Source: Gramella sp. MAR_2010_147 (lineage in GTDB: Bacteria; Bacteroidota; Bacteroidia; Flavobacteriales; Flavobacteriaceae). Taken from it: a DNA stretch of 64,000 nt. Position 1 is the first letter of the stretch, and each line of letters starts with the position of its first letter. Of the stretch, positions 28,467 through 36,502 are shown piece after piece. The translations under genes and the position numbers were made by a program. The stretch spans positions 1-64,000 of the forward strand of contig NZ_LT629741.1 in the NCBI RefSeq assembly GCF_900105135.1, written 5' to 3'. The notes beneath the pieces are model-generated. The model was not told where the DNA came from, did no database searches, and worked only from the letters and a program-made list of their open reading frames with translations.

Positions 28467-29276
28467 TTATATTTTTAGCAATTCTGTGATGCTTTTAGCA
28501 ACTCCATCTTCTTTTCCTGGAGTGGTCACCATATGCGCTATTTCCAAAACTTCAGGTTTAGCATTTCCTACGGCGATCCCCATCCCAACTCCCTGGATCA
28601 TTTCTACATCATTGTAATTGTCACCAAAAGCCATACTTTGGGATAAAGGTAATTTATAGTGATTATCTAACAAATGTTGTACAGCGGTTAATTTGGATAT
28701 TGCTCTGGGTGCAATTTCGATATACGTGGGTTTAGAACGGTATAAATGCAATTCGTCTTTGAAGTTTTGTTGAAGAAATGCCATGATAGCATCAATTTTA
28801 TCCTCTTCACCCATTGCCATAATTTTATGTGCTCCCTTGTTTTCTTTTGTCCACCTTTCTAATACACTTTGATTGTTTTCAAATTCAGGCTGAACTTTGG
28901 TGTTATTGATTTCCCTTTGCGTCCAGAAATCATCTCTTGGAACATACCATTCATCGTTATGAAAAAGACTGAGATGAACGTCAAAATCTTTATTAAAACT
29001 GAGCAATCTGTTTAAAATATGAATAGGTATTTCTGTAGAACTAACAGATTTTCCATCAATAAGAATTAAACCTCCGTTATAACTTATTAATGGCAGATGC
29101 TCGATGTGCATTTTTTTCTGAAGATGCCTCATAGCTGCAGGCATCCTGGACGAAATAAGAATAAAGGGAATATCTGCATTTGACAGCTTTTTTATGGTTT
29201 CAATGGTATAGTTTGATAGGTCTCTTTCGGCATTTAAGAGGGTGCCATCTATATCGGAGAAAATAATCTTAAACAT
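28467..29276 (-). CDS. Cof-type HAD hydrolase (sugar-phosphatase-like)
   Basis: 269 residues. HAD motif I is FSDIDGTLL (Asp8 and Asp10), motif II ILISSRMP, motif III Lys in the C-terminal half, and motif IV GDNYNDVEM. The large C2 cap is typical of Cof/YidA enzymes that hydrolyse sugar phosphates or FMN/PLP. The start codon overlaps the stop of the ribbon-helix-helix gene (TAATG), so translation is coupled. Confidence 0.9.
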   Translation of the reverse strand: MFKIIFSDIDGTLLNAERDLSNYTIETIKKLSNADIPFILISSRMPAAMRHLQKKMHIEHLPLISYNGGLILIDGKSVSSTEIPIHILNRLLSFNKDFDVHLSLFHNDEWYVPRDDFWTQREINNTKVQPEFENNQSVLERWTKENKGAHKIMAMGEEDKIDAIMAFLQQNFKDELHLYRSKPTYIEIAPRAISKLTAVQHLLDNHYKLPLSQSMAFGDNYNDVEMIQGVGMGIAVGNAKPEVLEIAHMVTTPGKEDGVAKSITELLKI

Positions 29277-29446
29277 TAGTCTTCTTGCTTTTTATTTTTA
29301 GGGTGTCTTTTGGCTTCTTTAAGGGCTTTATTAAGCATCCACTCAAGCTGTCCATTGGTACTTCTAAATTCATCGGAAGCCCATTTTTCGATAGCCTTGA
29401 GCATATCTTCATCTACTCTTAATGCGAAAGCTTTCTTTTTGCCCAT
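29276..29446 (-). CDS. Arc/CopG-like ribbon-helix-helix protein
   Basis: 56 residues from the ATG at 29446: MGKKKAFALRVDEDMLKAIE, then KWASDEFRSTNGQLEWMLNK and a basic tail. The short beta-strand KAFALRV followed by two helices is the ribbon-helix-helix pattern, with FRSTNGQLEWML as helix B. Likely a small dimeric DNA binder, with possible targets in its own operon. It begins 3 bases after the hydrolase stop and its TAA overlaps the HAD start. Confidence 0.8.
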   Translation of the reverse strand: MGKKKAFALRVDEDMLKAIEKWASDEFRSTNGQLEWMLNKALKEAKRHPKNKKQED

Positions 29447-29449
29447 AAT

Positions 29450-30388
29450 TTACTCAAGTTCTTTGATAAATTCGGTAATTACCGGAATCAAATCCGGGTG
29501 CAATGGTCTGCCTGGTTCATTATATGATTTGGTATTCACCAATCGGTCTTTACTATCCACTTTTCTGAAGATATGATTCATATTTTCAAGCAGTACCAGT
29601 TTAGAGTTTTCAGTGGCGTTATGTAGCATTTCTGCTTCTTTTGATTCGGTTTGAATATCAAAAGTGCCATTGAGAATCAAAATTGGAATGTCTAATTTTT
29701 TAATTTCTTCTGAAGGTTGATATGCTACCCAGCTTTTTATAAATGGCTGAACGTAAGGAGCAAAAATACTGGCCAGCATGGGGTTGTCATTCTTTGTGCT
29801 GCCATTTTCTTTTAACTCAGCGAATTTCTTACGAGTACTTTCGCCTAATTCCGGAGCCATTTTTGAAAACTGTTCCACGATTATTTGATCAATTGCCTGT
29901 CCAGCGCCGGCGAGTGAAATAAATGCATCTGCATGCTCTTTTGCTGCTATAATACCTATTAAGGATCCCTGACTGTGACCAGCGACAATAAGGTTTTCAA
30001 ACTCATCTTTTTCTTTAAAATAAGTAAGAATATTTTGAACATCAATTATAAGATCTGAAAACCTAAGATCCTCCAGATTCATTTTTAATTCCTGCATTTT
30101 AAAGATCCGTTTGTCAAAACGATAGGAGGCGACCCCGTTTAGTGAAAGCTCACGGGCTATTTTTTTCATGCCATCATTTTTAGCCATGGATTGATTTCCA
30201 TTTCTATCTGTGGGTCCTGATGCCTGAATTAAAATAACGATACTTTGAGCTTCCTCATTAGAAGGTCTGGTAAGGGTACCTTCAATAAGTTCATTTATTT
30301 TCAATTCCTCCTCACTAAACTTTTCTTCCTGGGCAAATCCCCCAAAAACTGCCAATAATAGAAGAGTACTTAATATATATTTATTCAT
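29450..30388 (-). CDS. Alpha/beta hydrolase, secreted
   Basis: 312 residues from the ATG at 30388 (MNKYILSTLLLLAVFGGFAQ), a signal peptide cleaved near residue 20; an ATG at 30394 is equally possible. The nucleophile elbow is GHSQGS (Ser about 150). The catalytic Asp is near LNGTFDIQT and the His in NMNHIFRK. Serine-aminopeptidase/S33-like fold; the periplasmic substrate is unknown. Second gene of the SPFH operon. Confidence 0.85.
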   Translation of the reverse strand: MNKYILSTLLLLAVFGGFAQEEKFSEEELKINELIEGTLTRPSNEEAQSIVILIQASGPTDRNGNQSMAKNDGMKKIARELSLNGVASYRFDKRIFKMQELKMNLEDLRFSDLIIDVQNILTYFKEKDEFENLIVAGHSQGSLIGIIAAKEHADAFISLAGAGQAIDQIIVEQFSKMAPELGESTRKKFAELKENGSTKNDNPMLASIFAPYVQPFIKSWVAYQPSEEIKKLDIPILILNGTFDIQTESKEAEMLHNATENSKLVLLENMNHIFRKVDSKDRLVNTKSYNEPGRPLHPDLIPVITEFIKELE

Positions 30389-30402
30389 GATCATTTATTT
30401 TT

Positions 30403-30438
30403 CCTGGAAAAAGCTTAATACTCCATTACCTTTCCAGG
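30403..30438 (-). other. Hairpin in the leader of the hydrolase gene
   Basis: CCTGGAAA (30403-30410) and TTTCCAGG (30431-30438) form an 8-bp stem with a 20-base loop, just upstream of the hydrolase start. No T tail on the minus strand, so not a terminator; it may affect translation of the hydrolase. Confidence 0.35.
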
Positions 30439-30481
30439 TTTATTGACTCCTCTTGGAGAATTCTCTTTAAGACAAGAATCT

Positions 30482-31342
30482 TTAATGGTTAAGAGTTCCA
30501 GCATTTACCACCGGCGTGGCGTCTCTGTCTCCGCAGAGTACCACCATAAGATTACTAACCATGGCAGCCCTGCTTTCTCCGTCAAGATCTACAACTTCTT
30601 TTCTGCTAAGTTCGTCGAGTGCCATTTCTACCATACTCACAGCACCTTCAACAATTTTATGCCTCGCAGCCACAATGGCGGTAGCTTGTTGCCTTTTTAG
30701 CATAGCACTGGCAATTTCATTCGCATAGGCCAGGTAACCAATTCTTGCTTCCAGAACTTCAATTCCGGCGATATTGAGCCTTTCTTCCAGTTCTTTTTCA
30801 AGGGCATCACTTACCTCGTTCATACTGGAACGCAGGGTGATATCTTCATCCAGACCTTCATCTGCAAAATTATCATAAGGATAGAGGCTTGCCAGTTTTC
30901 TAACCGCAGCATCTGTTTGCACTACAACAAAATTTTCGAAATTGTCCACATCAAAAGAAGCCTTAAAGGTATCCATCACTCTCCAAACGAGAATGGTACT
31001 AATCATCACAGGATTTCCTAATTTATCGTTCACTTTAAGTCTTTCACTATCAAAATTTCGAGCTCTCAGCGATATTTTCTTCTTTGTATAGAATGGGTTT
31101 ACCCAGAAAAGTCCATTCTTTTTTACAGTTCCTTTGTAATCTCCGAATAATAATAATACCCGGGATTCATTAGGGTTTACGAGAATTAACCCGGGAACTA
31201 TAAAAAAAGCAAGTAGAACTCCCAGTCCCCATAAAGGATTTCCTGTTGAAAATATACCTATTACGCTACCAATAAGAAGAAATAAAAAGAGAAAGAGCAT
31301 TATGTAGCCATTGAATGCTGTAATTGATTTTTCTTGTGTCAT
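30482..31342 (-). CDS. SPFH/band-7 domain membrane protein
   Basis: 286 residues. Two N-terminal membrane segments (about 13-30 and 36-53) are followed by an SPFH domain starting LVNPNESRVLLLFGDYKGT and continuing through NPVMISTILVWRVMDTFKASF. A helical region ends with LEARIGYLAYANEIASAMLK. Stomatin/flotillin-like proteins form membrane scaffolds. First gene of a minus-strand operon with the hydrolase, RHH and HAD genes. Confidence 0.88.
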   Translation of the reverse strand: MTQEKSITAFNGYIMLFLFLFLLIGSVIGIFSTGNPLWGLGVLLAFFIVPGLILVNPNESRVLLLFGDYKGTVKKNGLFWVNPFYTKKKISLRARNFDSERLKVNDKLGNPVMISTILVWRVMDTFKASFDVDNFENFVVVQTDAAVRKLASLYPYDNFADEGLDEDITLRSSMNEVSDALEKELEERLNIAGIEVLEARIGYLAYANEIASAMLKRQQATAIVAARHKIVEGAVSMVEMALDELSRKEVVDLDGESRAAMVSNLMVVLCGDRDATPVVNAGTLNH

Positions 31343-31435
31343 GATTGAAAAGTTGATATTAAAATGATATCATAAATATATAATATTAAATTTTAAAGTT
31401 CCGTGTTACTTATAGTTATTTTTTAATGGCTTGTT

Positions 31436-31443
31436 TATATTTG
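31436..31443 (+). promoter_or_regulatory. -7 element upstream of the S1/P1 nuclease gene
   Basis: TATATTTG is an exact TAnnTTTG match 20 bases before the start codon. No TTG is found at the expected -33 distance. Confidence 0.4.
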
Positions 31444-31462
31444 TGGGAAATATGAAAAAGAA

Positions 31463-32245
31463 ATGAGAAATTTTTTATTGCTTTTAGTAGCGTTGTTAAT
31501 TATAAATATTGGTTTCGCTAACGATTCAGATTGGGGGAAAACAGGACACCGGGCAACAGCCGAAATTGCTGAAAATCATTTAAATAAAAAGGCTAAGCAG
31601 GCCATTGATGATCTATTAAATGGATACGGTCTGGCTTTTGTTGCTAATTATGCCGATGATATTAAAAGTGACGAGGAGTATAGAGAGTTTGGTCCATGGC
31701 ATTATGTAAACATTGCACCGGAAGCTAAAGAATATAGGCTAGAGGAGGCAAGTGAAGACGGAGATCTTGTCCAGGCGATAAGAAAATGTGTTGAGGTTCT
31801 AAAGGATAAAAATACTACCAGAGATCAGAAACAGTTTTATTTAAAGATGCTGGTACATTTTGTAGGGGATTTGCATCAGCCTTTCCACACGGGACATTCA
31901 GAAGATAAAGGAGGAAATGATATTCAGGTGAGATGGTTTAATGAAGGCTCTAACATCCACAGGGTCTGGGATAGCGATATGATTAATTTTTACCAGATGA
32001 GCTATACCGAATTGGCTTTGAATACTAAAGACTTGTCTAAAACTCAAATCAAATCTATCGCTAGTGGTAAATTATTAGACTGGGTATATGAATCCAGGGC
32101 TATGGCTGAAGATCTATACAGTGGCGTGGAGAATGGTGAAAAACTAGGGTATTCCTATATGTATGAACATATGCCAACTGTTCTGAATCAATTACAAAAA
32201 GGAGGAATACGTCTTGCAAAGATCTTAAATGATATTTATTCTTAA
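31463..32245 (+). CDS. S1/P1-type nuclease, secreted
   Basis: 260 residues with a signal peptide (MRNFLLLLVALLIINIGFAN). The mature N-terminus begins near the zinc-binding Trp (SDWGKTGHRATAEIA). Further zinc ligands lie in FVANYADDIKSD, HYVNI, LKMLVHFVGDLHQPFHTGHSEDKGGND and IHRVWDSDM. Three-zinc enzymes of this family cut single-stranded RNA and DNA and remove 3' phosphates, here in the periplasm, likely to scavenge phosphate or nucleosides. It overlaps the AlkB-like gene by 4 bases tail to tail. Confidence 0.92.
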   Translation: MRNFLLLLVALLIINIGFANDSDWGKTGHRATAEIAENHLNKKAKQAIDDLLNGYGLAFVANYADDIKSDEEYREFGPWHYVNIAPEAKEYRLEEASEDGDLVQAIRKCVEVLKDKNTTRDQKQFYLKMLVHFVGDLHQPFHTGHSEDKGGNDIQVRWFNEGSNIHRVWDSDMINFYQMSYTELALNTKDLSKTQIKSIASGKLLDWVYESRAMAEDLYSGVENGEKLGYSYMYEHMPTVLNQLQKGGIRLAKILNDIYS

Positions 32246-32829
32246 TAGATTCTTCTAAAGGTTAAATTAATCCTTGGAGAAACTATTTTTTTTGTTTTTG
32301 GAAGCTGATGCTTCCAAAACTCTTGAGTAGTTCCTTTCATCATTAAAAGGCTGCCATGTTGCAGCCTTATTTTATGCCTGGCAGTTGAAATATTTTTATG
32401 TTTTAAATGAAAGATCCTTTCGGTACCCAGGCTTAAAGAGGCTATTACGGGATTTTTTCCCAGTTCTTTTTCATCATCTGCGTGCCAACCCATACTATCC
32501 TTTCCATCACGATAAAGATTTGCAAGGCAAACATTGAATTTTATTCCTTGATCTATTGCTTCACATTTACGTTTAATTTTTAATAATTCCTCCGGAAATT
32601 CTTTTGGAAACATTTCTAAACCAGAATATTTATAGCTTTTTCCTTTTTCACCAAACAGGGCTGTTAATCTGGGTTGTAAAATTTCCTTTCCAAAGAGTTT
32701 GATCTTATCTTGTTTCCAGTCCTGTAAGGTCAATAGGAACTCGTAAATATGATCAGCTTCTCTTTCATTTAAAAAATCAGGAAAGTATTCTAATTCAGCA
32801 TCTGGAAGATTGATCATTTGTCTTTCCAT
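32242..32829 (-). CDS. AlkB-like 2-oxoglutarate/Fe(II) oxygenase
   Basis: 195 residues. The iron site is seen as WHADDE (HxD), with the distal His in FWKHQLPK and 2OG-binding Arg in PRINLTFR at the C-terminus. The substrate lid contains PRLTALFGEKGKSYKYSG, typical of AlkB homologues that repair alkylated bases. It is translated 3 bases after the DoxX-like gene's stop. Confidence 0.9.
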   Translation of the reverse strand: MERQMINLPDAELEYFPDFLNEREADHIYEFLLTLQDWKQDKIKLFGKEILQPRLTALFGEKGKSYKYSGLEMFPKEFPEELLKIKRKCEAIDQGIKFNVCLANLYRDGKDSMGWHADDEKELGKNPVIASLSLGTERIFHLKHKNISTARHKIRLQHGSLLMMKGTTQEFWKHQLPKTKKIVSPRINLTFRRIY

Positions 32830-32832
32830 ATC

Positions 32833-33192
32833 CTAAAATTGTAGGTAGAACCATGCCCAGTAGATTAATAAAAGTTGTAAGGGTAATCTTACAATTAATA
32901 ACCACCTGGGTATTCCTGCTGCTGCTTTCTGGGAGGAGAGCATATAAAAGTGTACCAATAAGAAAATAAATAGCATTAAAATAATTCCATAAACGGCTAA
33001 GTCCTTTGTTTCTGGAAAACAAAGGCAAACTCCCAGTATAATTTCCGCTATACCGCTAAGATAAACCAGCATTTTATGGGCGGGTAGATACCTGGGCATA
33101 ATGCGCATGTACATTTTAGGTTTTATAAAGTGAAAAATACCAGCGATAATATACATTATTGCCATTACATAAAGGTGCCATGGATAGGTCAT
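32833..33192 (-). CDS. DoxX-like small membrane protein
   Basis: 119 residues with four membrane helices (LYVMAIMYIIAGIFHFI; MLVYLSGIAEIILGVCLCF; YGIILMLFIFLLVHFYML; WLLIVRLPLQLLLIYWAWF). The pattern AGIFHFIKPKMYMRIMP is typical of the DoxX-like group. Function is unclear. It probably forms a two-gene operon with the AlkB-like gene. Confidence 0.8.
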   Translation of the reverse strand: MTYPWHLYVMAIMYIIAGIFHFIKPKMYMRIMPRYLPAHKMLVYLSGIAEIILGVCLCFPETKDLAVYGIILMLFIFLLVHFYMLSSQKAAAGIPRWLLIVRLPLQLLLIYWAWFYLQF

Positions 33193-33342
33193 ATACAGAT
33201 ATTTTTTTCAAGATAAGCTAATTACAGGATTCAAAAAATTTGACAAAGCCTAAAACATGTTTCAAAAATAAATGTTGTGTAAGTGCTTTAAATAGAGTAA
33301 TTTCAGACCCCGAAATTTATTTTAAAAACCTAACTGTTACTT

Positions 33343-35586
33343 TTGATAAAAAACTTTTCAGCCTTTTTCCTGGTGTTTTTTTTATGCTGGAGCGTTAGTT
33401 ACGCGCAAACACCGCATTCTTCAGGTAAGGATTCAATGGAGGATATTCTCACTGAAATTAAGGAGCATATCGAGAAATACCGGCATGAGCAGGCTATAGA
33501 TGTTGCTTACAGTCTTTTAAACACGGCAAAGGAGAAGGACGATATTTATCATGTATCTCATGCATATAATAGCCTTGGACATATTTATTTAGATTTAAAG
33601 GATACTGCACGTGCTCGTAAAAATTACACACTTGGTCTGGAATATGCGCAAATGATTGATAATGATACCATCGTTATGCGATCTTATAATAACCTCGGAA
33701 ATATCTACTCAGAAATTCCGGAGACAAGAAACAGAGGAATAGATTATTATAATAAAGTAATTGATATTGCCAGGAAATTAGAAGACCCATCTGAACTGAT
33801 TATTCCTAAGGCAAATATTGGGTGGACATATTTGGACATGGGAAATTATAATAAGGCTTTTCCTTATATTTCTGAATCTCTCCAATTAATGGATTCTTTA
33901 AAGCCTTATGAGGGCGTTGAAAATAAAATTCAAAAGAATAGTTTTTATTCCCAAATGTATATGCTTCATGGCCGCTATTTTGGTCATTTTAAACAGTATG
34001 ATACCGCCACTTATTTTTTCGATAAATCTATAGAACTTGCCGTTAGAGATTCTCTAATTCTTCCCGCAGCGGAAGCCTACGGGGCATACTCCAGGATGCT
34101 TGAGAGCAAAGGCGATTTTGAAGCGGCTTATAATGCACAGTTAAATTATAGTAAATACAACTCAAAGGTCTTTGAAGGTGAAAAACTTAGGCAAATGGAA
34201 ATAGCCAATGCCAGGTTCAATATCAATCAATACCGAAAGGATCTGGATATAGCTGAAAGAGAGCAGAGATACCAGGATGACATTATTGAAAAATCTCAAG
34301 AAAAAGTTGCTATCATGGTAATTTCATCTGTGATATTGGTTTTTATACTGGTCTTTCTGTATAAAATAAACCGTGATCGGAGAGGTTTAATTCGTGAATT
34401 AAAAAATAAGAATAAACAGTATAAAGAAGCGAAAGTAGAAGCAGAGAATCTTTCAATACTTAAAACACGTTTTTTTAGCACGGTTAGTCATGAAATTAGG
34501 ACTCCGCTATATGGAGTTATTGGACTTACATCTTTGTTACTGGAGGAGAAAAGTTTAGGGAAGCATAAATCTGATTTGAAATCTTTAAAGTTTTCCGCAG
34601 ATTATCTTTTAGCGCTTATTAACGATGTTCTCCAAATGAACAAGATGGAGTCTAATGAGGTAAAACTCGAAAGTGTATCCTTTAACCTTCGCGATCAGAT
34701 TAATAGTATTTTGAATAGTTTTGAGTTTACCCGGGTACAAAATAAAAATAAGTTGCATCTGGATTTCGATGAAGAGATACCAGCATTTTTGATGGGAGAT
34801 TCCATACGGCTTTCCCAGATCTTAATGAATTTGTTAGGGAATGCCATGAAGTTTACTGAAAGAGGGAATATCTACTTTCAGGTGAAACAAACAAAAATAA
34901 CAGATCATCAATCTAAAATATTTTTTGAAATTCGCGACGATGGTCCTGGTATTCCCGAGAGTAAGAAAAAAGTGATTTTTGAAGAATTTTCTCAGTTAGA
35001 TAATTCGAACTATAATTACCAGGGAACTGGTTTGGGATTACCAATTGTGAAAAGACTACTTAAACTTTTCAATTCTCGCATTAAACTGGAAAGTAAAGAA
35101 GGCGAGGGTTCCACATTTAGTTTTACAATCCTATTCGATGTTGATACCGCCAAGACCGAGAATTTGGAACAAGAGCAAAATCTGGTATTGGAGAATGATT
35201 CAGATCAAAAAAGTATCCTTATTGTGGACGATAACCGCATAAATCAGGTGGTCACTAAAAGAATACTGGAGAAGCAGGATTTTATTTGTCAAGTAGCGGG
35301 AGATGGAACACAGGCGATCCAAAAGGTAAAAAATGGGAATTTTGATCTGGTACTGATGGATGTGAACATGCCAGGGATCTCAGGACTTGAGGCTTCCAAA
35401 GAAATTAGAAAATTTAATAAAGAAATCCCTATTCTCGCTCTAACTGCGGTTGAGGTAGAGGAGATTAGGGAGGAAATTCAATTGGCAGGAATGACAGGAA
35501 TCATCATAAAACCTTATGATGTCCAGAAATTCTATCAAATTGTTTATAAAAACCTGAGCCTTAAAAGGAAGCCAGAAGAAGTTTAG
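33343..35586 (+). CDS. Hybrid sensor histidine kinase with periplasmic TPR repeats
   Basis: 747 residues. A signal peptide (to about 21) is followed by TPR-like helices over about 30-290 and one membrane helix (about 323-341, VAIMVISSVILVFILVF). HisKA has FSTVSHEIRTPLYGVIG (phospho-His about 382); the HATPase has the N, G1 (DDGPGIP) and G2 (GTGLGLPIV) boxes. A receiver follows (ILIVDDNRINQ; phospho-Asp about 671 in LVLMDVNMPG). No output domain, so it likely passes phosphate to another protein. The start appears to be TTG at 33343, needed to keep the signal peptide; the next in-frame ATG (33436) would remove it. TACTTTTG overlaps that codon and could be mistaken for a -7. Confidence 0.88.
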   Translation: MIKNFSAFFLVFFLCWSVSYAQTPHSSGKDSMEDILTEIKEHIEKYRHEQAIDVAYSLLNTAKEKDDIYHVSHAYNSLGHIYLDLKDTARARKNYTLGLEYAQMIDNDTIVMRSYNNLGNIYSEIPETRNRGIDYYNKVIDIARKLEDPSELIIPKANIGWTYLDMGNYNKAFPYISESLQLMDSLKPYEGVENKIQKNSFYSQMYMLHGRYFGHFKQYDTATYFFDKSIELAVRDSLILPAAEAYGAYSRMLESKGDFEAAYNAQLNYSKYNSKVFEGEKLRQMEIANARFNINQYRKDLDIAEREQRYQDDIIEKSQEKVAIMVISSVILVFILVFLYKINRDRRGLIRELKNKNKQYKEAKVEAENLSILKTRFFSTVSHEIRTPLYGVIGLTSLLLEEKSLGKHKSDLKSLKFSADYLLALINDVLQMNKMESNEVKLESVSFNLRDQINSILNSFEFTRVQNKNKLHLDFDEEIPAFLMGDSIRLSQILMNLLGNAMKFTERGNIYFQVKQTKITDHQSKIFFEIRDDGPGIPESKKKVIFEEFSQLDNSNYNYQGTGLGLPIVKRLLKLFNSRIKLESKEGEGSTFSFTILFDVDTAKTENLEQEQNLVLENDSDQKSILIVDDNRINQVVTKRILEKQDFICQVAGDGTQAIQKVKNGNFDLVLMDVNMPGISGLEASKEIRKFNKEIPILALTAVEVEEIREEIQLAGMTGIIIKPYDVQKFYQIVYKNLSLKRKPEEV

Positions 35587-35588
35587 AG

Positions 35589-36404
35589 CTATTTACTCAA
35601 TACTTCAGAATTGTTCGGGGCCTGGAAAAAATCCTGTTCAGGAGAAAAGAACTTTACATTAGAGATTGTCGCTTCTCCAAGTTTTTCACCAAAACCATCT
35701 TCCTTATTCCAGTTGTGAAAGCTCCATTGTGTTGGGATTGCTACCTTATCAAAATTTTGATAATTCGCATATACTATAGCGTGAGGATCTTCCTCTGCTT
35801 TTTCCTGCTCGCTGCTAAAAGTGACGATATAGGCAGCTGCTTTCAGCATATTTGTTTCAGGTTCTTTATAGACCACGTACCAGTCATCTGGCGAGTCTCC
35901 CACGTTAGATTTAAAACTTAGTTTAGCGGTCTCATACTGGAGACTATCCAATATTTTAGGTTCCTGTTCTTCCCATACGGTTCCAGGATCTGTCAGTTTA
36001 AAAGGCATGGCAAAGAAATATTGCCAGGTAAAAATATCAAACCTGGCACCTTCTTTCTTCGAGGTTTTTGGCGAAATATAAACCTGTTCTCCGTCGTATA
36101 CAATAGAGGTTCCATCGGCTTTATCCAATCTTACTTTTGAAGAATTTGTAGTCATGCTCACGGTGCCTTCCAGTCTCGTGCTTCCACCGAAGTTTAAATT
36201 GATGTCAAACGCAACCGCTTCATTCATCATAAATGAGGTCTTATTATGTGCTTCTTCAATATTTTCAAAGAAGGAGAGTGCTTTTGGAGGAACAGCCCCA
36301 TCTCCAATACCATTATTGGGCTCTACAGGAATTTTTTCTTCAGAATTATTTTGTTTACAACCAATAATCGTTAGAATCATCAGTAAAAGCGAGACCTTTT
36401 TCAT
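35589..36404 (-). CDS. Lipoprotein, DUF6503-like
   Basis: 271 residues. Lipoprotein signal MKKVSLLLMILTIIGC with Cys16. The mature part is beta-rich with alternating strands (INLNFGGSTRLEGTVSMTT, SSKVRLDKADGTSIVYDGEQ, DDWYVVYKEPETNMLKAAAY), like LolA/LolB-type or DUF6503 lipoproteins. Function unknown. It ends 2 bases from the kinase stop on the other strand. Confidence 0.7.
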   Translation of the reverse strand: MKKVSLLLMILTIIGCKQNNSEEKIPVEPNNGIGDGAVPPKALSFFENIEEAHNKTSFMMNEAVAFDINLNFGGSTRLEGTVSMTTNSSKVRLDKADGTSIVYDGEQVYISPKTSKKEGARFDIFTWQYFFAMPFKLTDPGTVWEEQEPKILDSLQYETAKLSFKSNVGDSPDDWYVVYKEPETNMLKAAAYIVTFSSEQEKAEEDPHAIVYANYQNFDKVAIPTQWSFHNWNKEDGFGEKLGEATISNVKFFSPEQDFFQAPNNSEVLSK

Positions 36405-36450
36405 AGTTTAAAATTTTTTCAAAAGTACAAAAGAATATTCTTGTAATATA

Positions 36451-36481
36451 AAAAGCCGCTCTCCTTATCAGAAAGCGGCTT
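36451..36481 (-). terminator. Terminator of htpG
   Basis: AAGCCGCTTTC / with GAGAGCGGCTT on the minus strand (stem AAGCCGCT 36453-36460 / AGCGGCTT 36474-36481), followed on that strand by a T run. Confidence 0.85.
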
Positions 36482-36502
36482 CAAGCTATAAATAGCGAAG
36501 GT

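Noticed and set aside
30443..30728. Plus-strand ORFs antisense to the SPFH gene
   Set aside because: Shadow frames of a conserved gene, with no supporting start or domain.
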